From assembly GCA_030247885.1 (NCBI GenBank), contig JAPDRO010000001.1, positions 2,232,001 through 2,296,000 of the forward strand: DNA of 64,000 nucleotides, given 5' to 3'. Source of the stretch: Taxawa tesnikishii (nom. ined.) (Eukaryota; Ascomycota; Dothideomycetes; Dothideales). Under the pieces are notes generated by a model. That model made no database searches, had not been told where the DNA came from, and saw only the letters and a list, made by a program, of their open reading frames with translations. A program made the translations under genes and the position numbers. Below, piece after piece: positions 21,817 through 33,318 of this stretch. How positions within the stretch are numbered: the first letter of the stretch is position 1; each line of letters starts with the position of its first letter.

Positions 21817-22309
21817 GAGGAGGCTCGTTATGCGATTTCTTTGTCTTGCGAGGATCTTGTAAAAGATGGATGGGAGGAGAAAGACGGGCGCGCACAACAA
21901 GTCGTTATCTACATATACGGTTGGGCTAACGGCAAGGCCACTATTATGCTAAGTCGATGCTGCAAGAAATCCTCCCAAGCTTTCCAAGGTTTTGACCATG
22001 AGTACAATAATCTAGATGCGGGACAATCGCGTGTCCGTCGATGAGCCCCTCTGTACCCCGCACCAGATCGGCTCCACATATCTCTTTGCCCCACGCTGTC
22101 CCGAACAACACCTTCGCACCCGATCTGTATTACCCATACAAATCCAACGGCTGGTGTCATTGCCGTAGAGCCCGAGCTTTGCATTATTAGTGAGCTATTA
22201 TTTTCTCTGAAGCAAGTTCTATAATACTTCCTTTCTTCATCCGCTTTCGTAGGTATTCGCATCGATCCAGCGTCGCACAATCAAGCGTTCCAGCACCGGC
22301 ACCCTCAAC
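21817..22309. promoter_or_regulatory. Shared divergent promoter of monooxygenase-fusion and CocE-type genes
   Basis: 493 bp between two divergent start codons. No gene is visible in it. Its position makes it the likely common control region of the first two cluster genes. C-rich blocks (agcccctctgtaccccgcac, about 22043-22063) could serve as zinc-finger sites, but this is untested. Confidence 0.5.
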
Positions 22310-24251
22310 ATGCCAAATCAGATCAAAGACCTCCACAAGGTGGATGAAACCTCGTTTCCTTATATCTACGAAGAAAACGCTACGGTAAAACTACAGTCGA
22401 GTGAGGGCCTTGTCCGCGTCAACGTGTACAGGCCAAAGTCTTCTGAGAAGGTGCCCGTGTTGGTGACTTGTAAGATATCGGTACACAGATCGCTTCGCCC
22501 GATCAAGCTAACCGCTTGATATAGATGGTCCTTACGGGAAGGATATTCCCTACAAGGAGTGCGTTCCTGCATACCCCTTGATGCGCTCTCCCGATCTGAC
22601 ACAATTCACAGCTTCCATGCGAAGAGCTTCTCCGAAGTCAATCCAGAACATCATTCCGACCACAGTGCCTGGGAGACACCAGATCCTGGCTTCTGGACAA
22701 AGCACGGATATGCCGTCGTGCGCGCGGACGAGCGCGGCTTGGGCCAGTCGCCTGGTCTCCTCGATACGATGTCCCGCGGTACCTCTGAAGCCTTCTTTGA
22801 TGTGGTAGAATGGTGTGCTGAGCAAACCTGGTCATCCGGAAAGGTTGGGCTGCTGGGAATCAGTTACTACGCTGGTTCGCAATGGCGCGTAGCGGCCAGG
22901 CAACCCAAGGGTCTCGCTGCCATGATCCCTTGGGAGGGCATGTCAGATTATTACCGCGACCGCTGCAGACATGGCGGTATCCTCTCCAATGCATTCATCA
23001 AATTCTGGTGGAACAGGCAAGTCATCACAAACCAATATGGACGGCCTGGCAGAGCAGCAAAGAACTGGGGACCAGACACAATCGAGGGTAACCTCAGCGA
23101 AGAAGAGCTGGAGAAGAATCGTCAGGATCAAACGATCGATAATGCTAAATACCGGTTCCGTGACGAGCCTTATTACGCCTCAAAGGAGTACGATATGGCG
23201 GATATCCAAGTGCCACTGCTCTCAGTTGCGAACTGGGGCGGTATCCTCCTGCATCTACGAGGCAATGTCGAGGGCTGGTCGCAGGCCGGATCCGAGCTGA
23301 AGTATCTGCGTTTCATTACGGGCAGACACGACCTGCCATTCTACTACTCAGAAGAAGTGGAGGTTCAGCGGAGCTTCCTAGACGCGTTTCTCAAGGGCGA
23401 AGACCGCGTCGGGTGGTCGGAGAAGGGCAAGGTGCCAACCGTTGATCTCGTTTTGCGCAAAGGAGACGTCGGCTTCGACAATGCAGAAGCAGAGAAGGGT
23501 TACAAGCGTCGTCAGGAGAGCGAATGGCCCATCGCTCGGACCGACTACACGAAGTACTACCTCCACCCTTCCAAGGCGCTCTCTACAAAGACACCCACAG
23601 AGCGGGCGAAACTGGGCTACAAGGCGCTCGGAAACCTAGAAAATCCCTCGCTGATGCAGTTCACCACGGAGCCATTTGAACAAGAGACAGAAATCACCGG
23701 TTACGTGACCGCTCACCTCAACGTCTCCGCGGCTGCAGATCCGACAGGCCCCACGCCGAGCGATATCGATCTTTTCGTCACGCTGCGCTACATCTCTCCT
23801 GACGGTAAAGAGGTCCATTACACAGGCACGGCCGGCGACCCGATCCCGCTGACCAAGGGCTGGCTGCGCGTCTCGCTGCGCAAGGTCAACACGCAGCACT
23901 ACAGACATCGATCTTACCTACCGTGGCGTGACTATGTCAGCACCGATGTGCAACCCGTCATCCCTGGAGAAGTTTATGGCGTTGATGTGGAAATCTGGCC
24001 GACGAATGTGGTGGTAGAGAAGGGGCGAAGCTCATCTTTGAGATCGCGAGTGGTGATACGCAGGGCAGTGGTATCTTCCAACATAATGATCCGACCGATA
24101 GGTATGTGGAGCCTGAAACCGGTGCTGTTACGGTTGGGAGCTAACGCGACTGCGCAGGTCTGAAGAGAAGCTACGCGGCACAAACTTTGTGCACTTCTCC
24201 GATAGGTTTGTCAATTATGTCACTCTTCCAGTTATTCCGCCAAAGGCATAG
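22310..24251 (+). CDS. CocE/NonD-family hydrolase (X-Pro dipeptidyl-peptidase-like), one-base frameshift
   Basis: Exons 22310-22469, 22525-22558, 22612-24101 and 24158-24251; 592 aa with one base restored. The hydrolase core shows YGPYGKDIPY, GYAVVRADERGLGQSPG, the nucleophile elbow LLGISYYAGSQW (Ser of GxSYxG) and the His-containing TGRHDLPFYY. The C-terminal jelly-roll (galactose-binding-like) region runs from TEITGYVTAHLNVSAAADP through SDIDLFVTLRYI. In the G run at 24022-24025 the frame breaks. One more G gives EKGAKLIFEIASGDTQGSG and, across the last intron, NFVHFSDRFVNYVTLPVIPP. The family includes cocaine esterase and glutaryl-acylase-like enzymes that cut esters or amides. In this cluster it would plausibly release an aromatic acid or phenol from an ester. 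Confidence 0.88.
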
Positions 24252-24586
24252 AGAGATTGGAGAGAGCTGATTGGACGGAGAAAAAGAGACGGCATAGACA
24301 TGGTAGATAGTTTGAATCTATTTCACTCCAACCCTTCGTTGACGATCTGAGTCGAGCTGGAATAGAATCGAGTTCAACTCGAATAAAGTTTGGGTAAAGG
24401 GCAAATAGAACACGAGTGAAGCGCGAGCAAAGCGTAGAATACCCTTAAGTAAAGCTTGAATGCTTTCTTGCAGGTTCAACAGTTAAGGGAAGAAGATGAT
24501 AGTCAAGATTCCACATACGCCGGACCCGAAATCATCGCGTCATACCAAGAATACAGAAATACCATGTAAGACAACTGCCAACCTTC
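24252..24586. other. Intergenic, low-complexity purine-rich stretch
   Basis: Between the convergent CocE-type and LigB-type genes. Bases about 24340-24450 contain loosely repeated gagtgaagc / gagcaaagcg units, weakly like those near 41395-41475. No gene is seen. Confidence 0.5.
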
Positions 24587-25593
24587 TCAAGCCGCAGCCT
24601 GTACCTGCTGTCCTGTGGTCCCACGCCACCTCCCAATCGTAAACTGGCTGTTACACATGTTCGTCAACTCCCAGGTCTCCGCACCCAGCACGCCTGCATC
24701 CTCGTCTTCGTCCTCCCAATCGCCCGCCGCGCCCGCCACAAAACACGCCGCCATGAAGTGGTCATCCGTGGCATGGGCGTCCCGGTACATAGGATGCTTC
24801 ATCAACCTCGTGATTGCCCTTCTCAGCGCCGGTCCACGGTTTTGCGTGATGACATCCTCGACGGACTGGCGGAACTCCAGCATGCACTGCTCCGGCGGCG
24901 TGGGCTGGGCAAAATTGTCGCGATATTGCAACATGGGCCACCAGACGTTCCGGTAGAGATTATGTACGGCGCCGCCCGTGCCGATCAGGAGGTAGCCTTC
25001 TTCACGCAGTGGACGGAGCGCGGCACCAACTCGCATGTGGAAGTGTGGGTCGTAATGTGAGTTCATGGATACAATGACCGTGGGTGGACAACCGTTCGGA
25101 AACATCCTGATCGAGATCAGGAAGGTGTCGTGGATCCAGTCAAATTTGTCGTTGGCACGCGCGTTGAGGCCGGAGGAGCGGAGGAGGGAGAGACAGCGTT
25201 GTGCGGTTGGGATGTCCGGATTGAGTTTGTAGGAGATGTACTTCGAGGGGTGTACGTAGCCTACGGGACTCTTCTCAGGTGATGGGTTGGTGGCGACTTC
25301 GACGGCACCGCCGTGAGCGTCCCAATGTGCACCCTATGGTTAGGGGCGTCAGCAAACGATGTGCAGGCAAGGAACTGTACGATGGCGGGGTGGACGAACC
25401 ATCATGATCACACCTTTGATGCCGTTCGCGAGCGCATCGTCACCGCATTGCTTCCAGTAATCCGCAGACTCAGACTCTTCGCCCAGCCTAGTTGACAGTC
25501 AACTGAGTGATTCTCCAAACATGGTGAAGAAGTGCTGACATACATCATGGTGCTGCCATGGCTGAAGAAGTGGACAGGCGTGGGTGCTGCCAT
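24587..25593 (-). CDS. LigB/DODA-type class III extradiol ring-cleavage dioxygenase
   Basis: 294 aa, three exons (introns 25488-25543 and 25334-25399). It starts MAAPTPVHFFSHGSTMM, whose His is the first Fe(II)/Zn ligand of this family. GVIMMGAHWDAHGG carries the second His, and PTVIVSMNSHYDPHFHMRVG the conserved His pair. GYLLIGTGGAVHNLY holds the late active-site His, and the C-terminal part has ATDDHFMAACFVAGAAGD. Family members open catechol-type rings next to the hydroxyls (4,5-DOPA dioxygenase, protocatechuate 4,5-dioxygenase B subunit). It is divergent from the cluster regulator. It looks intact and is expected in the cytosol. Extradiol enzymes are uncommon in ascomycete catabolism, where intradiol dioxygenases dominate. 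A DOPA/betalain-like role remains possible. Confidence 0.9.
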
Positions 25594-26344
25594 CGTCGTT
25601 AGTCGTAATCCGATGCCAGGATTGCTTCAACATACCCATATCTGTTGCTGTCCGAAACCAATATCTGACGGCGAGTCCTGGATTCTCAGTCTCGGGTACA
25701 ACGGCCTTGGTGCGTTCGACAACGAGCACAACAATGTCCGGAAGGTAGTGTCTAGATAAAAGTGGGCGCAGTAGGGTCTAGTCCGCGCCTCTTCGGGATG
25801 TGGAGGAGCATTCGGTACGAGACCTGCCGGGTCCTGATCGGCGGAAGATAGCATGGCCGGTGGCCCGGACGTCTAGCATGCCTGGATAGATGCCCAATTG
25901 AGTTGCTGCCACTCGGTTGGTCACAAAAAGTAGCCCGACTCGGGCAAAGTCAACAAGGAGTTCCTGACATCCGTCGAAGGGCTCGACATGTCAGCATCTC
26001 GGTCCATCTTGTTCGGTGCGCTAAGGCTTGAGACGCGGTATCGGTGGAGCGTGGTCATCCCGTTCCAGCGTTCAATTTGATACCGAGGGCCCGCAGCAAC
26101 GTGCCGCGGTGCCGTGGTGTGGTGTGGTGTGCACGGAAGCTGAATGGGAGGAAGAGGAATCCCCAGATTCCCACATTCCCACATTCCCAGATGTGCCACA
26201 GGCCACAGGCCACAAGCACGGGGTTCGACAAATCCCCACCCCTTCCCCGATATCCTTCAGTCTTCTCTCCATCTTCCCAGCCCCTCCACTTCACGATCGT
26301 TACATCACACGTCGCACCGCACCACCGCTCCCGGTGTTTGCCGT
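25594..26344. promoter_or_regulatory. Divergent intergenic region of dioxygenase and regulator genes
   Basis: 751 bp between the LigB-type and hybrid-regulator start codons. Short frames on both strands have no domain. GC-rich short repeats (gtggtgtggtgtggtgtg about 26115-26132, and tccc acattccc repeats near 26160-26190) precede the regulator. Confidence 0.5.
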
Positions 26345-29300
26345 ATGGAGTCACCATCGCGAGAGTCGACTGATGCGCGTCAACTCAGCGTGCTCGGGAA
26401 ACGAACGCGTGACGGCACCGGAGAGCCAGCAGCAGCAGCTTCATCAGCAAGCAACGACTCGCGTCTGTTCCAGTGTGGCCAATGCACCAAAAGCGTGAGC
26501 ATACCGTCGGCGTTCCGAGGTCTCAACTGACGATTGACCCTTGTGCAGTACAGCCGCCTTGATCATCTAGCACGCCATGTAAGGAAACACACGCAGGAGA
26601 AACCGTATCAGTGCCAAGTTTGTAACAAATGCTTTGCCCGAGCGTAAGTCCAATACTCTGCATGTTGTGGGTGTGGTCGTTCGTACGTTTCCCTTCAATC
26701 GAGAAGGTCTGCTAGTGATCGTCAACCCCTCCGTTGATGGCATTACTACAAGAGCTCGGTTTCCTCATCGTGTCCCAGAACGCTTCGCGACCTCTCAGAA
26801 CTATCTGCAATCGCCTACTGACGAGCAACCAGAGACCTTTTGAAACGCCACAGCGCTGGGCATGAGGCACAAGCAAATGGTAGAGCGCAGAAGAATTTCT
26901 CCAACAGACCCAGTCGAGTGAGCGCAGCATGCGAAGCTTGTGCTGAGCTTCATCTCAAGTGCGAGGAGCAAAAGCCTTGCAAGAGATGCCGGAAGAAGAA
27001 CATCACATGCAACCATCAATCCCCAGTGGTCCAAGAGACTGTCAATGCAGCCCAGGATCTGCTAAACCTCTCTCAGACGCCTAACCGCGGCCTTAACCGA
27101 CCTGTATCCGAGGCCCAGCCTGCGCCCGCGGAGGAACACACGGCCACGGATACCCTTTCTCCACTGGCCCATCCGCTCAGCTATGATATCGACGCCCAAT
27201 GCCATCCTCAGCTTAATGTGAACATGTTCGTACAGCAGGAACAGCAAGAGCGACGGCAAATCCAGCAACAGCAACCAATGCAACACCAGTTTGACAGCTC
27301 TATCAACTCAGCAGAGCAGGCTCCATCGTACGAAGACACAAGCAACATAGACCCTCATTTTGAGGTCCACCAGCCATCTGCAGTCCCAACCGATGCTTCT
27401 GTACTCGACGGAGCAACGGCAGCTATTTCCATGCACGACTTCTTGCGCAGTATTATAGCTCCAGACAACTCGGTGGGAGGTTTCGATTTGGGAAGCTCTC
27501 GGCCTGGCACTTGGACGCCCCGCGGTCTTATGGACTATGGCATTGAAACCAGTCTGGAACTTGACGATCAGGATCTCAGCTTCTTGAATAACTACAACAA
27601 CCACAACCCGTTTGGCCTTTATACGCCCACGATAGAGAATCCTCCGTCGTGGCGAGAAAACGTCTCTGCTGAAACCGCATCAGAAGCACCTCTTGGAGCA
27701 GCCGCATTCCAGAAAGCCGCTGTATGGCGTTTTAGGCCTTTGTCGGACGATAACGTGGCTATGGAGCAGCACAATCTTTCTCTTGCTGAGCACGAAGCAC
27801 ATGAGAGTCCGGAAATGCGGGTCGCAGTAGACCGCAGGGTCACATCCGAGAGCTTATCCTACAGCATGCGCGACAAAATATTGGCTTTAGTCATAAGGTC
27901 CTGCAAACCGGAGAACATATCACGGTCCGTCGCCTCATTCCCATCGCTGGAGCTCTTGGACAGTTTACTGAACTATTACTTGACGTTACCAACGGTTCGA
28001 GCGGATACCTTTCTTCATCTCCCAACTTTTCGCCCAAGCCAGGCACGTCCGGAGTTGTTGGCTGCAATGGTAGCCGCTGGCGCTTCCGCAGCACCTGACG
28101 CCTCGTTGAGAAAAATAGGATTTGCCATACAGGAAGCCGTGCGAATAGAATTGCCGCGAGTGCTTGAAGATGACAACACCATGATCAGGGACATACAATG
28201 CTTGCAATGCTTCTTGATTCAGCTTCAGATTGGATTATGGAGCGGCAACAGTCGCAAGATGGAGATTGCGGAATCCTTCGAGCAGCCTCTTTTGACCATG
28301 GTTCGCAGGGGAGGTTGGTTCAGGAAGTCTTTATATGAACCCATCGCACCCGAACCGGAGGATCATGGGACTGTTCTCGAAGAGAAATGGCTCCGATGGG
28401 TCATGCAGGAGTCTCGGAAACGCTTCGTTTTCCGTCTGTTCATCCATGACACCCAGTCTTCGTCGGCGCTCCTCATCAATCCGCTCGTATCATACGCGGA
28501 GCTTGCCCTTCCCATACCTGAATCCAGGACCCTATGGCTTGTACCCTCGGCGGAGCAATGGAAGCAGGTTTATCTGAACCGATCGCCAAACCGGATCATC
28601 AAGAGCCCTTCACTTAGCGATCTTCTCCAGAACGTTGATCTCCTAGTTGAACAGGCTGGCCTAATCGATGAAGGGGTCGGCAGTCTGGCCTTGCTCTGTG
28701 GCGCGTGGGCTCTCATTTGGGAATATCGACAACTTACGTCTATCATCAGCGGCCAGCTCATTCCATGGAGCAGTGGAAATCTGGTTCTGACCTCGCGGTA
28801 TCAGGAGCTGGCGCGGTTATTGCAGTGCATCCGCGTCAGCAGCGTGTCGTCCACAAACCTGTTCTTGGAACATCTGTTCATGCATCTGCACATGTCATTG
28901 GAAGAGGTGCATCTGTTTGCTGGTATTGAAGGCCTCGATGAAGCACGCCGCGTATATCCTTCCCTTCAAGAATGGGTCAAGACTTCCGCCGCGCGCCAGG
29001 CAGTCTGGCATGCTGGTCAGATCATCCGTGCTGCCAGACAGTTCCCCGCTTCGTGCCTAGTCGGCGCCCACGCCGTCGCACTTTACCAAGCGGGCCTCGC
29101 ATTCTGGACCTATGGTGTGGTTTCTATGGCGGCTGAAGCGACACCCAATTCGGCCCACGATTTTCTGGTCAAAAATACCCAATCGGATTCTAACGAAGCC
29201 ATTGCTTGGCTTGACGAATTCGATAGCAACAGCGTGCAGCGATTCATTGCGCTCAACAGAGGCCAAGCCGCCATCCACTGGCCGGGTGACGACAGCGCTC

Positions 29301-29422
29301 ACCCTTCATTTGCATTGTTGTCGGATCCGAGTGCTATCATGGGAGTTTTGATGGATCTGTTCGAGAAGAACCACGCTTCCGTCAAGTCAAAACCTCCCTG
29401 GTCGACAATCTCCTCCAGTTGA
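26345..29422 (+). CDS. Hybrid C2H2 and Zn2Cys6 transcription factor (CMR1/PIG1-like architecture)
   Basis: 944 aa in exons 26345-26494, 26549-26643 and 26833-29422. Two C2H2 fingers come first: FQCGQCTKS-YSRLDHLARH and YQCQVCNKCFARADLLKRH, joined by VRKHTQEKP. A Zn2Cys6 cluster follows, ACEACAELHLKCEEQKPCKR then CRKKNITC. A Gln-rich linker (QQEQQERRQIQQQQPMQHQ) leads to the fungal_trans-type region (LLDSLLNYYLTLPTVRADTF, FFLIQLQIGLWSGNSRKME-like text). The same three-part DNA-binding layout is known from melanin regulators CMR1/PIG1. The recognition positions (R-H-R in finger 1, R-L-R in finger 2) equal those of yeast ADR1, so a GGRG/CYCC core is expected. It lies in the middle of the catabolic genes and is the natural candidate for their pathway-specific activator. 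The 189-nt second intron is longer than usual here. Confidence 0.88.
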
Positions 29423-29573
29423 TGGGAGGTTTGCGCGCCGCTGCAAAGGGAACATCTGTATGAACAAAAGTCACGGGGTTGTGGCGAAAAGGTATTGAAA
29501 AGCTTGTTTGTTGTACATTTGTATAAGAAGTGATATATGCAGATTGCACAGGTCTACCGCGTATATACAATCC

Positions 29574-31324
29574 TTAGTGGTGTGATTCCTTTGGCAGCCA
29601 TTGAGCGGTCGCGATTCTAGTACGCTTGCCAAATATGTACTGCGGTATCGTCAGGAGCGCGAACAGGCCCATCAGCATTCCGAAAATGCCGAACGCCTCG
29701 GCGGGACCATCAGACTCCACCCAGGTGCCGACGAAAAGGTCCACGAGAAGCTCACGATGCCACGCAAGAAGGTGACCATCAGGAAGCAATCTCCGGAGCA
29801 GCTGTTGTAAGCTTCGATCAACTGCAAGAGGTTAACAAAGCTCACGCACGAAGACGAGAAAAGGGCGAAACTTACGTAGGTGAAGCCAACAGAAGGGATC
29901 TGCATGAGGCCGAAGGACAGCATACCCATGCCGAATTCCAGGCCTATCCACATTTTTGGACCGGGATTCTGGGCGCAGAAACCGAAAGTCCACATGCCGC
30001 CTGTGGCGATCAAGAGAGCAGGGAACAACGTAGGCAAACGGGACTCCGGCTCACTGTATCCGTGACCCTCGTGTCTGGCCTGCCTCTTGACCGTCCAGTC
30101 CGTCAGAAGGTATGTGTAGATTCCTCCCAGCACGGTTCCGATGAGACCGCCAACGTTGATCAAGCCGACGTTCTGGCCCCAAAGGTACGGAGGGGCAGCA
30201 AGGAGCTGCGGTGCCATTGTGGAGATGGTGACAATACCGCCAAGGAGGCCGGCGTAGTGCAGCATGACCATCCAGACACCGGGCAGGCGCAGGGTCAGGT
30301 ATGGCTGGAAGAAGCGCTTCAGAAGACCGGGACGGTACGTCGCTAGTTTCAGCGAGCGCGTAAAGGTGAACGGCTGGTAGATCCGCGAAGAGACCGTGGT
30401 TACCGTCTCCAGTTGGCTTGTCTGGGTCTTCTCATTTAGGACCGAGTTACCGCGGTGGCCTACTGCAGCCATGGCCTCACTGCGATCGAACATCGTTTCG
30501 GGCTGGAAGAAGAAGCAGAAGACGAACAATGCGGCTGCGAGGATAGCCGGGATGTATGCACACCAGCGCCAGCCCAGGCTAGCTGTGACATAGCCGCCAA
30601 CCAGACCGCCGAACAGCGATCCGGCGGTCAGGAAAATGGTATAGATGGCCAACGCTCTTCCGCGCTCGTGAAGGAAGAAGATCTCACCCACGATATCGGG
30701 TGCGATAGTGTCAGCTGCGCCGCCTGCCATGCCCTGAAAGGTCCTTCCCGCTAGCAGACTGGCGTAGCTCTTCGACGCGCCGCACCATGCCGAAGTTGCC
30801 GTGAGCATGAGCAAGCAGAACAGGATGACAGGTCGACGCCCAAAGGTGTTGCCCAAGGGTACCCACCATATATTTGCAATGCCCAGCATCAGAACGTTGA
30901 CGGCGATGAGGTGTGTCAGCGTGGAGAACGACATCAACCCTGTAGGCGGACCGTGTTCGGGAAAGGTCGCCCATGCCGTTATGAGCGATGGCAGAGCGCT
31001 GGCGAAGATGGAGCTCGATACATTTGTGACGAAGGCGTACAGGCTCATGGCGGCCAGGATGGCATATTTGCGCGGCTTGCTGAAGTTGAGCGGGTCGGCC
31101 GGATCAGGCGACGGTTCGGGCTGAAGGTGAATGTGTTTCTCTTCATGGTTGTGAACGCCAGATACTGTGCGAACAAGTTCGTTGTCTGGTAGGTTGGCAG
31201 TCAATAGCGTGGCGTGTGGTGTTGACGTTTATCTGTCCTTACCGATCAGTGTAACTGTGCCTGGAGGAGTCGCCTCGCGGACTTCCTCTTTGGACAGAGA
31301 AAAGGCGTATCTGTAGCCTGACAT
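29574..31324 (-). CDS. MFS transporter (DHA1-like), one-base frameshift near the C-terminus
   Basis: 546 aa with one base restored; exons 31324-31243, 31185-29876 and 29821-29574. The start is ATG 31324 (MSGYRYAFSLSKEEVREATP), and the first exon splices into ELVRTVSGVHNHEEKHI. Twelve hydrophobic segments follow, with typical MFS loop motifs (NTFGRRPVILF after TM2, GRTFQGMAGGAAD, HERGRALAIY) and a large central loop. In the T run at 29734-29737 (A run on the plus strand) the frame breaks. One more T gives SWTFFVGTWVESDGPAEAFG and the last TM, LMGLFALLTIPQYIFGKR. It probably imports the cluster substrate or exports an intermediate. It is adjacent to the regulator (tail to tail), and an 11-bp inverted repeat lies about 210-270 bp upstream of its start. 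Confidence 0.88.
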
Positions 31325-31920
31325 GGTGCGCCTTCTCGATGGACAGTCAAGTGAATGAAGACGGCTAGCTAATTCGGAAGTCAAGAAGTCGAATTGCCTA
31401 CGAGGGATACCGACATTCTGGGAGAGGTAACAGGTTTAATTATGGCTGTACGTGCATGGCCCCGGCTAAGCCGAGAGTGTGAGGAGGGAGCGATCAGAAT
31501 CGAGCACAGTGCATGTGGCGTTTCTCTCCATACGTTCTCCTCCACAGTAGTCTGGAGAACAATCCTGCGGAGACCGGGAATGTGTGGAGGAGAGATGAGG
31601 TCAATTGGTCAGCTCTTGTGGGCACCCCAACTGTTTTGCTGCCTTTGGACTTAGTTCAGCGTTGGTTGATATATCGCTTACCATGGTCAACGGCCGGATT
31701 CGTCTAGCTTGCTCTCGATATGGCACAAGCGAGAAGTTTAACTTTTGTTTCTGGGGTCGAGACGCCAAGCGCCAGCGGCTCCCATATGGCTGGGAGAAGC
31801 CGAGTCGGAAAATCCGAGAAGGGCAGCACACGTACACTACGTCGCACTGGCGGCCATGGCGACCTTACAAGATACTGGAATAGGGGTAGACATGGACAGA
31901 TCGGGAGTACAGCACTCCGA
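31325..31920. other. Intergenic: MFS promoter and FAH 3' flank
   Basis: About 600 bp. The MFS promoter contains the inverted repeat listed separately. No gene is seen; several short frames overlap on both strands. Confidence 0.5.
31536..31593. promoter_or_regulatory. Candidate operator: 11-bp perfect inverted repeat with GGAG cores
   Basis: TCTCCTCCACA at 31536-31546 is the exact reverse complement of TGTGGAGGAGA at 31583-31593, with a further tctggaga between them. It lies 212-269 bp upstream of the MFS start. The GGAG core fits what the ADR1-like fingers of the neighbouring regulator should read. Functional assignment is inference. Confidence 0.4.
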
Positions 31921-33318
31921 TCAGGCAGTGTTCTGCCACTGTCGAACATCAAGTGCCGGCAGCAGTTGACCAACACACGCTCCAAATCCGACGCCTTTGC
32001 CGGCAAACGCAGTCATCCGGACAACCTCGCCATCTTGGAGATAACCACGCTTTGGCACCGTGCCCTGGCGCATCTCTTCGAGCAAGCAGCCATGCTCTCC
32101 ATCCCCGAGCCACTTATGGTTCCCGTTGCCAACAGATCTCCAGGTCGAAGCCCACACCCGGCGCTCGATTGATGGGCCAGACACTGCTCAAGCGTCCAGT
32201 ACATCCACTCGCTGCGGCTGCGGCACGTAATCGATGATGATCCGTCGACATTTCCTCCTTCGCCCTGCGCCTGGACTTCGACTTGAAGCTCTAGCGCCAC
32301 CGCAGTGCTCTTTGGATCATCCAGGTATGGTGCAACCGGCTGTTGCCGGGCCTGTGCGGAAACCCTGAAGGGCTCTAGGGCGTCGTAGGTAACGATCCAT
32401 GGAGACATGCTCGTACCTAAGTTCTTGCCGTTCAGCGGACCTAGCGGGTTCATCTCGAGCTGTTGTATGTCTCTGGCTTTTGGTTTCATCAGCGCCCCGT
32501 CAAACAGTCACAGCAACAACCCGGCAAATTAAGACTCACCACTCCAGTCGTTGATCAGTACAAAGCCAAAAATGTGCTCTGCGCCGTCTTTGGCCGAGAC
32601 AATATCGCCTCTTCCGACCGGCTTCCCCACGATCGCACCCAGCTCCAGTTCGTAGTCCATTTTCTTGCAAGGCCCGTATACCACTGTGGTATTGGTTCCT
32701 TGCACGGCGGCTCGCCCATCCTGCCAGTATTGTCCGTTGGGCCTGCGGATCGCTGTTCCTCCCACTACTATGCTCGAGCTCCGGCCAGCGTAACCTGTGC
32801 GCGTCAATCTCCGCAAATCAATCTCTCATATGATACCTCTTGGGGACCATACCAACAGGCAACGAGAAAAATGCGGGCGGCGCACTGCGCTTTCCCGTCA
32901 TAGCTTCCGCCGCATTTTGGACGTGATGGTGCGAACAAGAGAAGTCGGTGAAGTCTCCCACGGATACTGGCAGATGCATCCGAGTCTTCTCCAAAGGCTC
33001 CACGCAACCATCCGGCAGGCTCGATGTATCTTTGAGCAAGTTTTGCAGTACTTCACGAACTCTCCGGTGCGTTTCGCGACCGAGCGCCGCGAAGGCATTA
33101 AGGGTGGGCTGGAGGAAGATATCCTGGGGCAGGTCGGCGAAGCTCGACGAGGACGTGGCAATGTCATTCAGGAATACGACATCACTTCCTAGACGCGTGA
33201 CGCATTGCGGAGACGCGTGGACGTCTGACGATGCGATCCCGAAGGGGATATTCTCGATGCCGAAGTGTGAAGCGAAGTCTGGTGAAGACGACGATGGAGA
33301 TGCGCGATGCCCGTCCAT
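31921..33318 (-). CDS. Fumarylacetoacetase-family hydrolase, one-base frameshift
   Basis: Exons 33318-32853, 32794-32540 and 32476-31921; 425 aa with one base restored. The N-terminal FAH domain shows HFGIENIPFGIAS, GDFTDFSCSHHHVQNAAEAM and AFFSLPVGYAGRSSSIVVGG (His/Arg region). The catalytic domain has KMDYELELGAIVG (metal-binding Glu), HIFGFVLINDWSARDIQQLE, GKNLGTSMSPWIV and GLRPGDLLATGTISGSG. A missing G at 32103-32106 (C run on the plus strand) shifts the last 85 residues; restored, they read DGEHGCLLEEM and GFGACVGQLLPA. Fumarylacetoacetase cleaves a C-C bond in fumarylacetoacetate at the end of the homogentisate pathway. A cluster-specific copy may hydrolyse another acylpyruvate-like ring-cleavage product. 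It is divergent from the cupin gene across 563 bp. Confidence 0.9.
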
